DNA of 64,000 nucleotides. Origin: Dactylosporangium sp040605635 (lineage in GTDB: Bacteria > Actinomycetota > Actinomycetes > Mycobacteriales > Micromonosporaceae). The position numbers were made by a program, and so were the translations under genes. Below the pieces are notes generated by a model, which was given only the letters and a program-made list of their open reading frames with translations, had not been told where the DNA came from and did no database searches. Below, in pieces: positions 44,629 through 52,868 of this stretch. Position 1 is the stretch's first letter. Each line of letters opens with the position of its first letter. Location: the NCBI RefSeq assembly GCF_040605635.1, contig NZ_JBEXDG010000005.1:124001-188000 (forward strand), read 5' to 3'.

Positions 44629-44919
44629 ATGTCGTTCCAGGCGTATCTCGACAACATCGAGGCCAAGACCGGTAAAATCCCGCGGGAGCTGCTGGCCCTC
44701 GCGGCCGAACGTGGGCTGGACGCGCCCGGGGTGAAAGCGGGTGCGATCGTCGGCTGGTTGAAGGAGGACTTCGACCTCGGCCGCGGGCATGCGATGGCGC
44801 TCGTCCACGTGATCAAGAACGGTCCGGCGATCCCGGGCAGGCACGTCGGGACGACCGGAGCGCACCGGGACGAGAGTGACACCCTGTGGCTGGACGGTAA
44901 GGCGAACCGGCCGGTGTAG
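44629..44919 (+). CDS. DUF4287 family protein
   Basis: A 96-residue cytosolic protein. SFQAYLDNIEAKTGKIPREL at residues 2-21 and VGWLKEDFDLGRGHAMALVH are the DUF4287 core, thought to be a small helical domain found in stress-related proteins. ATG 44629 follows GAGGAGG. A short Gly/Ala tail (GRHVGTTGAHRDES) ends it. Divergent from the exporter operon but probably unrelated to it. Confidence 0.85.
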   Translation: MSFQAYLDNIEAKTGKIPRELLALAAERGLDAPGVKAGAIVGWLKEDFDLGRGHAMALVHVIKNGPAIPGRHVGTTGAHRDESDTLWLDGKANRPV

Positions 44920-45252
44920 GCGCGGGCGCCGGCTCTCGGTGCCGGACAACGCTCGTCGCGAGTGGCGAAATCCGCCGGATCCGCGAGATCCGTCAGATCG
45001 GCGAAATCGGGAAGATCGCCACAGATGTCCTTGTCCTGTTCGCGGTGCCCGGCACCGGGGATCCGGGGCGGGGCATGGCATGGGTCCAGCGGTTGATCCC
45101 CGCGGTGCCCGCGGACCGGTCCGCCGGGTGGCTCATGGTGATCAACGGTTCTCGATTGATGGTCCATTGACCGTAGTACAAAGGTCACCCAGTGCAATAT
45201 GGTGGCCTGACGTGCACCTGCGTGAATGGACCTGCGTCACATCGGAGGAGCC
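44920..45252. other. 333-bp intergenic region before the acylase gene
   Basis: No gene is visible here. It holds a 9-bp repeat array (44965-45018), a GC-rich middle and an AT-richer stretch at about 45155-45200 that may carry the acylase promoter (TTGACC at about 45172 is a possible -35 element, but no -10 lies at a good distance). CCTGCGT recurs twice near 45215-45235. Confidence 0.4.
44965..45018. repeat. 9-bp degenerate tandem repeat
   Basis: Six 9-base units of the form GNNNGATCN lie head to tail: GCGAAATCC, GCCGGATCC, GCGAGATCC, GTCAGATCG, GCGAAATCG and GGAAGATCG. In one minus-strand frame they read as three-residue repeats (DLADPADFA-like), but no start or family supports a gene. Confidence 0.7.
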
Positions 45253-47619
45253 GTGCATCGCGCCCGTCGGATCGTCATCACGTTGTCGGCAGGGATCCTC
45301 CTGGCCTCCGCGCTCGTCGCCGTGCAGCACAGCGCGGCGCGGGCGGAGGCCGTCACCTCCGGTGGGTACGCCGCCGTGATCAGGCGCACCAGCTACGGGG
45401 TGCCGCACGTGCTGGCCGCCAACGTCGGCAGTGCCGCGTTCGGGCAGGCCTGGGCCTACGCGGAGGACCGGTTCTGCGACCTCGCCGACCAGATCGTCAA
45501 GGTCCGCAGCGAGCGGTCCAAGTGGTTCGGCCCGGGACCCGACGGCGTCAACCTGGCGACCGACCTCGCCTACCAGTCGCTCGGGCTCGTCGACCGCGCC
45601 AGGGACCAGCTGACCCGGCTGCAGCCCGAGGAGCGCGACGTCCTCAACGGCTACGTGCGCGGCTTCAACGCGTACCTCGCGGCCACCGGGGCGGCCAGAG
45701 TTCCCGGCTGGTGCGCCGGGCAGCCGTGGATCGCGCCCGTCAGCGCTGTCGACGTGCTGGCGTACCAGCGCAACATCGCGATCCTGGCCAGCGGTGACGC
45801 CCTGCTCGGCCCGATCGCCGCGGCGACCCCACCGTCGAGCCTCGATGCCAAGCTGCCGATCGGCGCGGCGGTCACCGAGGACGGGCTGCGCGGGCTCGAC
45901 GAGCAGAAGGCACTGTCCAGCAACGGCTGGGCGCTCGGCGCGGACAAGACGCAGACCGGCAAGGGCATGCTGGTGGGCAACCCGCACTTCCCGTGGGAAG
46001 GCGAGCTGCGCTTCTGGGAGTCGCAGCTGACCGTGCCCGGCAACCTCAACGTCTACGGCGCGAGCCTCGGCGGCCTGCCCGGCGTGCAGATCGGCTTCAC
46101 GGACAAGGTCGCGTGGACGCACACGATCGCGGAGGGCTCGCGGTTCACGTTCTACTCCGTCGACCTCGTCCCGGGCTCGCCGACCACGTACCTCGTCGAC
46201 GGCCGGCCCGAGGCGATGACGTCCAAGCAGGTGACGATCCGGGTCGGGCAGAGCACGGTGACCCGCACGATGTGGTTCACCCGCTACGGCCCGGTCCTGG
46301 ACCTTTCCGCGATCGACCCCGCGTTCGGGTGGAGCACGACGACCGCCTACACGTACCGCGACGGCAACATCGACAACGACCGGCTGCTGCGGGTGTGGCT
46401 CAACATGGCCCGCGCCACCGACGTGGCCGGCCTGCGCGCCTCGATCGGGCGGGACCAGGGCATCCCGTGGGTGAACACGATCGCGACCGACTCGGCCGGC
46501 AACGCCTGGTACACCGACTCGTCGCCGACGCCGAACCTGTCCGACGCCTCCCTGGCCGAGCTCGCGGCCCACCCGCTCGGCGCGCTCAACGGCAGCGACA
46601 GCGCCAACGGCTGGGTCGTCGCGCCGGGGGCGCGCTCGCCGGGGCTGATCCCGTTCGCCCAGCAGCCGCAGCTGCAGCGCCGCGACTACGTGTTCAACGC
46701 CAACGACAGCCACTGGGTGCCGAACCAGAACAGGTTCCTGACAGGGTTCTCGCCGTTGCAGGGCCTCGAGGGTACGCCGCTGTCGGCGCGCTCCAGGCAG
46801 AACCTGAAGCTCATCAACGGCACCGCCCGCTTCGACCTCGCGGGGCTCGGCACCGCGATCCTGTCCGGTGACTCGCTGACCGCCGCGGAGCTCGCCGGCT
46901 ACGTCGTCACGTCGTGCCGCGCGCAGGGCACCCGTCCGGTGTCCGTCGACGGTACGCCGGTGGACATCAGCGCCGGTTGCGCCGTCCTCGGCGGGTGGGA
47001 CCGGCTGTTCGAGCTGCCCAGCCGCGGTGCGGTGCTGTGGCGGGAGACGATCGGCGCGGTCCTCGCCGAGCACCCGGACGCGCTGACGACCGCCGGGCCG
47101 CTGTTCGGCGTGCCGTTCAACCCCGCGGACCCGGCCCGCACCCCGCGCGGCGCCCCGTCCGACCCGGCGCCGCTGCTGACCGGGCTGGCCCGGGCGATGC
47201 TGCGGATGCGCGCCGCCGGGCAGCCGTTGAACGTGCAGCTGCAGACCGTCCAGTACACGGTGAAGGCCGGCCAGAGGATTCCCGTGCCCGGCTCGACGGA
47301 GAACGTCGGCATCGCCAACATGGCGCAGTACGAACCGTTCCCCGGGTCGTCGCGGGAGCCGTTCATGAACCCTGGGACGTTCGTGCCCGGCAGCGACCTG
47401 ACCGACAAGGGCTACGTCGTCAACTACGGCACCAGCTTCCTGCTGACGCTCGCCTACACGTCGTCGGGCCCGCAGGCGCGCTGCATCCTCACCGCCGGCG
47501 AGGCCAACGACCCTGACCAGACCTTGTTGTGGCGCAACAAGCAACTGCGCGACTGCCGCTACTCCGAGTCGTCGATCGCGTCCGACCCGAAGCTGACCGT
47601 CAAGACCGTCCGGGGGTGA
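45253..47619 (+). CDS. Aculeacin-A-type acylase (Ntn hydrolase, penicillin acylase family)
   Basis: A 788-residue secreted amidase that is self-cleaved into two chains. After a signal peptide (about residues 1-33), GGYAAVIRRTSYGVPHVLAA opens the alpha chain. Autoprocessing should expose N-terminal Ser223 (SNGWALGADKT) of the beta chain, and GNPHFPWEGELRFWESQLTV and NSNDSHW-type FNANDSHWVPNQNRF complete the active site. Layout, length and wording of several segments match the aculeacin A acylase of Actinoplanes utahensis, which removes lipid chains from echinocandins and long-chain acyl-homoserine lactones. GTG 45253 follows GGAGGA. Single gene. Confidence 0.88.
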   Translation: MHRARRIVITLSAGILLASALVAVQHSAARAEAVTSGGYAAVIRRTSYGVPHVLAANVGSAAFGQAWAYAEDRFCDLADQIVKVRSERSKWFGPGPDGVNLATDLAYQSLGLVDRARDQLTRLQPEERDVLNGYVRGFNAYLAATGAARVPGWCAGQPWIAPVSAVDVLAYQRNIAILASGDALLGPIAAATPPSSLDAKLPIGAAVTEDGLRGLDEQKALSSNGWALGADKTQTGKGMLVGNPHFPWEGELRFWESQLTVPGNLNVYGASLGGLPGVQIGFTDKVAWTHTIAEGSRFTFYSVDLVPGSPTTYLVDGRPEAMTSKQVTIRVGQSTVTRTMWFTRYGPVLDLSAIDPAFGWSTTTAYTYRDGNIDNDRLLRVWLNMARATDVAGLRASIGRDQGIPWVNTIATDSAGNAWYTDSSPTPNLSDASLAELAAHPLGALNGSDSANGWVVAPGARSPGLIPFAQQPQLQRRDYVFNANDSHWVPNQNRFLTGFSPLQGLEGTPLSARSRQNLKLINGTARFDLAGLGTAILSGDSLTAAELAGYVVTSCRAQGTRPVSVDGTPVDISAGCAVLGGWDRLFELPSRGAVLWRETIGAVLAEHPDALTTAGPLFGVPFNPADPARTPRGAPSDPAPLLTGLARAMLRMRAAGQPLNVQLQTVQYTVKAGQRIPVPGSTENVGIANMAQYEPFPGSSREPFMNPGTFVPGSDLTDKGYVVNYGTSFLLTLAYTSSGPQARCILTAGEANDPDQTLLWRNKQLRDCRYSESSIASDPKLTVKTVRG

Positions 47620-47680
47620 CGGGTCAGCGACCACCCCGGCCTCACCCTGTCCTCGCCGGATCCGTCGGTACGGTGGGAAG

Positions 47681-48172
47681 ATGACGGCTGCAGCACCGGT
47701 CATCTTCGGGTTCGACGGATCCGCCGCGGCGGCACGGGCCGTGCGCGACGCTGCCCCGCTGCTCGGGCCCCGGCACGCCCTCGTCGTCACGGTCTGGGAG
47801 GCCGGCCGGCGCTTCGAGGCCGCGACCCTGCCCGTCACCGGGCTGGAGATGCCGCCGACCGTGCTGGACCTGCGCAGCGCGATCGAGGCCGATGCGGCGG
47901 CGTACGATGCCGCCAAGCAAACGGCCCGGCACGGCGCGCACCTGGCCCGGGAGGTGGGCTTCCTCGGCGTCACCGGCCTCGCCGTCGCCGACGACATGAC
48001 CCCCGCCGACACCCTGCTGCGCATCGCCCGCGAACGCGACAGCCCCGGCATCGTCGTCGGTGCCCACGGGCACCGCAAGCTCAGCGAGCTGCTGCTCGGC
48101 AGTACAACCGACACCCTCGTGCACAAGGCGGACCGCCCTGTCGTCGTGGTCCGCGCCCACGCCGCGACCTAG
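47681..48172 (+). CDS. Universal stress protein (UspA domain)
   Basis: A 163-residue alpha/beta protein. IFGFDGSAAAARAVRDAAPL at the N-terminus and GIVVGAHGHRKLSELLLGST with TLVHKADRPVVVVRA at the C-terminus are the UspA nucleotide-binding pattern (GxHG-x9-G-[ST]). It binds ATP or related nucleotides in the cytosol during stress or dormancy. Start ATG 47681. Runs in the same direction as the DUF2203 gene 37 bp downstream. Confidence 0.9.
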   Translation: MTAAAPVIFGFDGSAAAARAVRDAAPLLGPRHALVVTVWEAGRRFEAATLPVTGLEMPPTVLDLRSAIEADAAAYDAAKQTARHGAHLAREVGFLGVTGLAVADDMTPADTLLRIARERDSPGIVVGAHGHRKLSELLLGSTTDTLVHKADRPVVVVRAHAAT

Positions 48173-48209
48173 GTGTGCCGCTGGGACGGCGGGTGCCAGA
48201 CTTGGACGC

Positions 48210-48569
48210 ATGGGTCTGTACACACTCGCGGCGGCACGCGCGGAGCTCGCCCGGTTGCGGCCGCTGCTCGACGAGCTCATTACCGTACGAGCGGACGCGA
48301 CCGAGCTCGCGGCGGCGCTCGCACCCGGCGGCGAGCCGACCGCACTGGGCGGGCTGCCGGAGTGGAAGGCCTGCTCGGCGCGGTTCGACGAGCTGGTGAC
48401 GTCGCTGCAGGAGGCGGACGTGCAGATCAAGGGCGTGGCGCCGCTGCTGCTGGACTTCCCGTCCTCGGTCGACGGCGTGCCGGTGCTGTTGTGCTGGCTC
48501 GAGGGGGACGCGGACCTGGCCTGGTTCCACCGCGCCGACCTGGGCTTCGCCGGCCGCCGCCGGCTGTAG
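48210..48569 (+). CDS. DUF2203 family protein
   Basis: A 119-residue protein: TLAAARAELARLRPLLDELI, then VQIKGVAPLLLDFPSSVDGV and VLLCWLEGDADLAWFHRAD at the C-terminus, the standard DUF2203 signature. Function of the family is unknown. ATG 48210. Its 3' end is part of a ~47-bp tandem repeat that reaches the convergent Lrp gene. Confidence 0.85.
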   Translation: MGLYTLAAARAELARLRPLLDELITVRADATELAAALAPGGEPTALGGLPEWKACSARFDELVTSLQEADVQIKGVAPLLLDFPSSVDGVPVLLCWLEGDADLAWFHRADLGFAGRRRL

Positions 48570-48690
48570 TCACGCAACGGCGCGGTCCACGCCGGCCTGG
48601 GCTTCGCCGGCTGTAGTCACGCAACGGCGCGGTCCACGACGACCTGGGCTTCGCCGCTGCAGTCACGGAACAGCGCGGTCCACGACGACC
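48542..48690. repeat. ~47-bp tandem repeat at convergent gene ends
   Basis: About three copies of a 46-47-bp unit (for example the block GTAGTCACGCAACGGCGCGG at 48566, 48613 and, diverged, at 48660) fill the space between the DUF2203 and Lrp stops. Each copy carries the DUF2203 stop region and the Lrp stop region, so the unit arose by duplication across the two gene ends. Confidence 0.85.
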
Positions 48691-49103
48691 TCGTAGACCA
48701 TGTCGGTGGTGATGGAGCCGATCCGGGCGAGCTCCGAGGTGATGCGGGCCAGGTCCGGCATGTCGGCCGCCAGGATCTCCGCCACGTAGCAGGCCTCGCC
48801 GGTCACCCGCACGCATCGCACGATCTGCGGCTCCCGCGCCAGGACGTCGGCGACCTTGTCGTACAGGGCGCCGTGGACCTTCATCCGGACGACCGCCCGC
48901 AGCGGCAGGCCCAACGAGACCGGGTCGACCCTGGCCGTGTAGCCGGTGATGACGCCGCGCTCCTCCAGGCTCTTCAGCCGCGCCCTGGTCGCCGACACGC
49001 CGAGGTGGATCGCGGCGGCGAGGGTGGTCAGCGACGCGCGGGCGTCCCGCTGCACCACCGCGAGCAGCCGCCGATCGACCTCGTCGAGCCCGGGTGCGGT
49101 CAT
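48663..49103 (-). CDS. Lrp/AsnC family regulator
   Basis: A 146-residue regulator with the AsnC HTH (DEVDRRLLAVVQRDARASLT then GVSATRARLKSLEERGVITG) and a RAM ligand domain (YVAEILAADMPDLARITSEL and a final YEVVVDRAVP). Amino acids are the usual ligands. It is divergent from the PhzF gene, and a central-ATT palindrome lies 13 bp upstream of its start, so it should regulate both. Confidence 0.9.
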   Translation of the reverse strand: MTAPGLDEVDRRLLAVVQRDARASLTTLAAAIHLGVSATRARLKSLEERGVITGYTARVDPVSLGLPLRAVVRMKVHGALYDKVADVLAREPQIVRCVRVTGEACYVAEILAADMPDLARITSELARIGSITTDMVYEVVVDRAVP

Positions 49104-49115
49104 CGCGGCAGGCTA

Positions 49116-49130
49116 CCGCAGATTCTGCGG
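49116..49130. promoter_or_regulatory. Probable Lrp/AsnC operator
   Basis: CCGCAGATTCTGCGG is a perfect 6-3-6 palindrome centred on ATT, the layout of Lrp sites (consensus YAGHAWATTWTDCTR). It is 13 bp from the Lrp start, in the 93-bp divergent gap to PhzF. Confidence 0.7.
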
Positions 49131-49196
49131 CCGACCGGCCGGGATGCCGCACGAACGCTCTGCGCCACGGTCCGTGCGGGCCGTAGCGTCGTTGCT

Positions 49197-50066
49197 GTGC
49201 TTGATTTCGTGTACGTCGACGTGTTCGCCGCGACGCCGCTCACCGGCGCGCCGCTCACCCTCGTGACCGACGCCGACGGCATCACCGACGACCAGATGCG
49301 GGCCGTCGCCCGCGAGTTCAACCAGTCCGAGACGACCTTCGTGCAGCGCCCGACCCTGCCGGACACGACGCGGCGGCTGCGCTCCTTCACGCCGACCGGG
49401 CAGGAGGTGTACGGCGCGGGCCACAACGCTCTGGGTGCGTGGCTGTGGCTCGCCTCCACCGGTGAGCTCGAGGTCCACGACGAGGCGACCTACACCCAGC
49501 ACATCGGCGACGCCGTGTATCCGGTGCACGTGCGCCGTGACGGTGACCGGGTCGTCGTCACGATGGAGCAGGCGCCGCCGGTGTTCGGTGCCGTCGTCAC
49601 CGACCGGGCCGAGCTGGCTGCCGCGCTCGGGCTGAGCCCGGACGACCTCGTCGCGGACCGGGCGGCGCAGGTGGTGTCGACCGGGGCCGGGCACCTGCTC
49701 GTGCCGGTCCGCTCGCGGGACGCCGTCGACCGGGCGGTGCCGGACGGCGCCCGTCTCACCGCGGCGCTGCGGGAGGTCGACGGGGAGGGGTGCTACCTGT
49801 ATACGCTCGACACGGACGCCACCGCGTACGCGCGGTTCTTCAACCCGGCGATGGGCATCTGGGAGGACCCGGCGACCGGCACCGCCGCGGGACCCCTGGC
49901 CGCGTTCCTCGCCGCCGGCGGCGATCTCGTCGCCGTCATCGAACAGGGCCACTCGATGGGCCGGCCGAGCCGGATCACGGTCACCGTCTCCGGCCCCCGG
50001 GTGCAGGTCAGTGGGTCCGGCCTGGTCGTCGCCCGCGGCACCATGATGCTTCCGGCGGCTTCGTGA
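49197..50066 (+). CDS. PhzF family isomerase-like protein
   Basis: A 289-residue protein with the diaminopimelate-epimerase-like double fold. VDVFAATPLTGAPLTLV opens it and NQSETTFVQ puts the catalytic Glu at position 45. GAGHNALGAWLW and GIWEDPATGTAAGPLAAFL complete the active-site signatures. PhzF in phenazine synthesis isomerises DHHA, but most family members have unknown substrates and no phenazine genes are here. GTG 49197. One-base overlap with the deaminase gene downstream. Confidence 0.88.
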   Translation: MLDFVYVDVFAATPLTGAPLTLVTDADGITDDQMRAVAREFNQSETTFVQRPTLPDTTRRLRSFTPTGQEVYGAGHNALGAWLWLASTGELEVHDEATYTQHIGDAVYPVHVRRDGDRVVVTMEQAPPVFGAVVTDRAELAAALGLSPDDLVADRAAQVVSTGAGHLLVPVRSRDAVDRAVPDGARLTAALREVDGEGCYLYTLDTDATAYARFFNPAMGIWEDPATGTAAGPLAAFLAAGGDLVAVIEQGHSMGRPSRITVTVSGPRVQVSGSGLVVARGTMMLPAAS

Positions 50067-50476
50067 TGTCGCCTCTCGACGAGCGGTTCCTGCGCCGTGC
50101 GATCGAGCTGGCGGTCCAGGCGCGTGCCGCCGGCGAGGCGCCGTTCGGGTCGCTGCTCGCCGGCCCCGGCGGCGACATCCTCGCCGAGGAGCACAACACC
50201 GTCCTGTCCGACAATGACATCAGCGCCCACCCGGAGCTGAAACTCGCCCGCTGGGCCGCCCGCAACCTGGCCCCGGACGTCGCCGCAGGCACCACGATGT
50301 TCACCAGCTGCCAGCCCTGCGGCATGTGCACCGGCGCCATCGACCGCTCCGGCCTCGGCCGCGTCGTCTACGCCCTGTCCTCCGCCCAGCTTGGCCGCGG
50401 CTTCCCGTCGGTCCCGCAGGAGGGCCCCTTCCTGCTCGACCTCGCCCGGGCCGCCGTCGACGGCTACTACCCGTGA
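50066..50476 (+). CDS. Nucleoside/cytidine deaminase-like protein
   Basis: A 136-residue zinc hydrolase. Zinc ligands are His55 (AHPE instead of the common HAE, with catalytic Glu57) and Cys85/Cys88 in QPCGMC. PFGSLLAGPGGDILAEEHN precedes them and RSGLGRVVYALSSAQLGRGF follows, as in guanine and cytosine deaminases of the CMP/dCMP family. Overlaps the PhzF stop (TGATG), so the two are co-translated. Substrate not clear. Confidence 0.85.
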   Translation: MSPLDERFLRRAIELAVQARAAGEAPFGSLLAGPGGDILAEEHNTVLSDNDISAHPELKLARWAARNLAPDVAAGTTMFTSCQPCGMCTGAIDRSGLGRVVYALSSAQLGRGFPSVPQEGPFLLDLARAAVDGYYP

Positions 50477-50510
50477 CCGGCTCCACGTGAGCCGGTGACC
50501 GGCCGGTCAC
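50476..50510. terminator. Double-hairpin terminator
   Basis: ACCGGCTC pairs with GAGCCGGT (50476-50483 and 50489-50496) around a five-base loop, and GTGACCGGCCGGTCAC (50495-50510) is a perfect 16-bp palindrome immediately after. Sits between the convergent deaminase and Imm51-like genes, so bidirectional termination is likely. Confidence 0.65.
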
Positions 50511-50514
50511 AGCG

Positions 50515-50853
50515 TCAGTCGTCGAGGTCCACGCCCTTGGCGAGGGCCAGGGCGACGGTCTTCCTCGCCTGGTCGGGGTCTGTGACCACCCGGGTCAGGA
50601 GCTTGGACAGGGCCTCCAGGCCGGCGCGGTCCGTGCCGTACGCGCAGAACATCCCGCCCTCCGGGTCGTAGGAGAAGCGGCCCGCGAGTGCCGGCTCCTC
50701 GGTGTCGACGAGCAGCCGGGCGATCGCCGCCCAGAAGTAGCCGTGCGGCTCGTGACCGAGCGACTGGACGACGGTGTCCACGGCGGTGGTGCCCGCGTTC
50801 AGGAGCAGCGAGTACTTGCCGGGCGACGTCTCGATCAGGCGCAGTGGGTTCAT
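50515..50853 (-). CDS. Immunity protein 51-like (Imm51)
   Basis: A 112-residue cytosolic protein. PGKYSLLLNAGTTAVDTVVQ, GHEPHGYFWAAIARLL and FSYDPEGGMFCAYGTDRAGL match the Imm51 immunity family of polymorphic toxin systems as I recall it. No toxin gene is near on either strand. It may be an orphan immunity gene or a related housekeeping member. It is separated from the response regulator by 21 bp and shares its strand. Confidence 0.6.
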   Translation of the reverse strand: MNPLRLIETSPGKYSLLLNAGTTAVDTVVQSLGHEPHGYFWAAIARLLVDTEEPALAGRFSYDPEGGMFCAYGTDRAGLEALSKLLTRVVTDPDQARKTVALALAKGVDLDD

Positions 50854-50874
50854 GAGCGCATCCTGGCAGGGTCG

Positions 50875-51561
50875 TCAGCGGGTCGGGGGAAGCGGGTCGC
50901 CCTGGCGGACGAGGCCGCTCTGGTACGCCAGGACGACGAGCTGGGCCCGGTCGCGGACGTCGAGCTTCGTCATCGCGCGGTTCACGTGGGTCTTCGCGGT
51001 CAGCGGCGACACGAACAGGTGCGCGGCGATGTCGTCGTTGGACAGGCCGTGCGCGACGAGGACGAGGATCTCGCGCTCCCGGTCGGTGAGCAGGTGCAGG
51101 GCCGGCAGGACGGCTTCGGCGCCGGGGCGCAGGCTGGTCAGGAAGCGGCTCACCAGGCCGCGGGTGGCCCGCGGCGACAGCAGTGACTCGCCGCCCGCGA
51201 CGACCCTGATCGCGTGCAGCAGGTCGGCGGGGGCGACGCCCTTGCCGAGGAAGCCGCTGGCGCCCGCCTGCAGGGCCAGGACGACGTTGTCGTCGGTCTC
51301 GAAGGTGGTGAGGACGAGGATGCGCACGCCGGCGAGGTTGTCGTCGGCGCAGATGCGGCGGGTGGCCTCCAGGCCGTCCACGCGGGGCATGCGGACGTCC
51401 ATGAGGACGACGTCGGCGCGGGCGGTGCGGGCCAGGTCCACGGCCTCCCGGCCGTCGGCGGCCTCGGCGACGACCTCGAGGCCGGGCTCCGAGTCGATGA
51501 TCATCTTGAAGCCGGCGCGGATCAGGGCCTGGTCGTCGGCGAGCAGGACGCGGATGGTCAT
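50875..51561 (-). CDS. NarL/FixJ family response regulator
   Basis: A 228-residue regulator: receiver domain with LLADDQALIRAGF and phosphoacceptor Asp55 (VVLMDVRMPRVDG), conserved Lys in FLGKGVAP, and a LuxR-type HTH (LTDREREILVLVAHGLSNDD, then TAKTHVNRAMTKLDVRDRAQ). Its partner kinase is 76 bp upstream on the same strand. The pair is divergent from an MMPL transporter and probably controls it. Confidence 0.93.
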   Translation of the reverse strand: MTIRVLLADDQALIRAGFKMIIDSEPGLEVVAEAADGREAVDLARTARADVVLMDVRMPRVDGLEATRRICADDNLAGVRILVLTTFETDDNVVLALQAGASGFLGKGVAPADLLHAIRVVAGGESLLSPRATRGLVSRFLTSLRPGAEAVLPALHLLTDREREILVLVAHGLSNDDIAAHLFVSPLTAKTHVNRAMTKLDVRDRAQLVVLAYQSGLVRQGDPLPPTR

Positions 51562-51608
51562 GCGTCCTCACTTCGTTCCGGGCGCATGACCTGACGCTGC
51601 GCCGATGA

Positions 51609-51640
51609 TGACCGGCCCGGGCCGCTTCGCTGGCCGGTCA
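51609..51640. terminator. Intercistronic hairpin after the kinase gene
   Basis: TGACCGGCC pairs with GGCCGGTCA (9 bp, 14-base loop) right at the stop codon of the kinase and before the response regulator. It may attenuate the downstream gene or stabilise mRNA. Confidence 0.45.
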
Positions 51641-52798
51641 CGCGGGCAGGACCGCGTGGACACGGAACTCCGAGGCGCCGACCGGGCACGCGGTCACGCT
51701 GCCACCGGCGGCGGCGGCCCGCTCGCGCATGCCGAGCAGCCCGTACCCGGAACCCTGCGGCACCGGCACCGCGAAACGGTTGCTGACGGAGACGACCACG
51801 TCGGACGGGGTGTACTCCACGAGCAGGTCGGCCGAGCCGTCGCCGTACCGGTGCGCGTTGGTCAGGGCCTCCTGCACGATGCGGTACGCCGCGAGATCCA
51901 CCATCGCGGGCAGCTCCCGCGCCTCACCGACCTGCCGGTGCAGCACCCCGAACCCGGTCGTCGAGAGCGTGGCGAGCAGCTCCGGCAGGCGGGCCAGACC
52001 GGGGGCCGGCTCGGCGAGGTGCGGGGGCTGCTCGTCGGCGCCGCGCAGCACCCCGACCACCGACTGGATCTCCTTGAGCACCGTGTCGGACGCCTCGCGG
52101 ATGTGGTTGAGGACCGGCGCGACCTGGTCCGGGCGGCGCTGCAGAACATGCGCGGCGGCACCGGCCTGTACGCTGATGACCGCGATGTGATGCGCCACCA
52201 CGTCGTGCAGCTCCCTGGCGATGCGCAGGCGCTCGTCCATGACCCGGCGGCGGGCCTCGTCCTCGCGGGTCTGCTCGGCGCGGCGGGCGCGCTCCTCGAC
52301 CTCGGCGACGTACGCCCGGTGCGAGCGGGCCGCGTCGCCGACCGCGGCGGCCATGAAGATCCATGCGAAGATGCCCAGGGTCTCGCCCCGCCACCAGTCC
52401 CCGGCGGCGACGACGAGCCCGGTCAGGTAGACGATGCCGGACGCGGCGACAGCGCAGGCCCAGCCCTTGCGGCGGTCGGTGTGCGCGGCGATCGAATACG
52501 TGATGACGCCGAGCGCCACGATCAGCCCCGGGTTGCTGACGCCCTGCAGGATCGCGCCGACGGTGGCCAAGGTGGCGATGCCGAGCGCCGCGAGGGGCCG
52601 CAGGCGGCGGATGAGGACGGCGACGAACGCCACGCCCGCGACGAGCACGTCACCGGCGGTGGCCCGGTCATCGGCGGCGGCGCGCAGCACCGCGTACGCC
52701 AGGACGAGCGCGAGCAGCATGTCCAGCAGCAGGGGCCTGCCCGCCACCTGCCTCCAGAGCCTGCCGCCGTCGAGCAGGAAGAGCCTGTTGCCGTCCAT
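51638..52798 (-). CDS. Sensor histidine kinase (HisKA_3, NarL type)
   Basis: A 386-residue membrane kinase with a compact sensor: about five helices between residues 20 and 150, a short coiled coil, then HisKA_3 with phosphoacceptor His in RIARELHDVVAHHIAVISVQ, and the ATPase domain (EALTNAHRYG, SGYGLLGMRERAAAAGG). No extracytoplasmic domain, so it probably senses membrane-embedded signals. ATG 52798. Pairs with the NarL regulator downstream. A palindrome lies between it and the divergent MMPL gene. Confidence 0.9.
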   Translation of the reverse strand: MDGNRLFLLDGGRLWRQVAGRPLLLDMLLALVLAYAVLRAAADDRATAGDVLVAGVAFVAVLIRRLRPLAALGIATLATVGAILQGVSNPGLIVALGVITYSIAAHTDRRKGWACAVAASGIVYLTGLVVAAGDWWRGETLGIFAWIFMAAAVGDAARSHRAYVAEVEERARRAEQTREDEARRRVMDERLRIARELHDVVAHHIAVISVQAGAAAHVLQRRPDQVAPVLNHIREASDTVLKEIQSVVGVLRGADEQPPHLAEPAPGLARLPELLATLSTTGFGVLHRQVGEARELPAMVDLAAYRIVQEALTNAHRYGDGSADLLVEYTPSDVVVSVSNRFAVPVPQGSGYGLLGMRERAAAAGGSVTACPVGASEFRVHAVLPA

Positions 52799-52868
52799 CA
52801 CCCTGCACCGTACGCGGCGGCGGCCCCGCTCGGCGTCGTCCGGGCGCAGTACCGACCACCAGCGCGGA

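Noticed and set aside
45155..45252. Defined -35/-10 promoter for the acylase gene
   Set aside because: TTGACC is present but no -10 element lies at 16-18 bp, so no promoter is called with confidence.
49197..50066. Phenazine biosynthesis cluster
   Set aside because: Only a PhzF-family gene is present; no phzA-E or phzG homologue is in the window, and most PhzF-like proteins are not phenazine enzymes.
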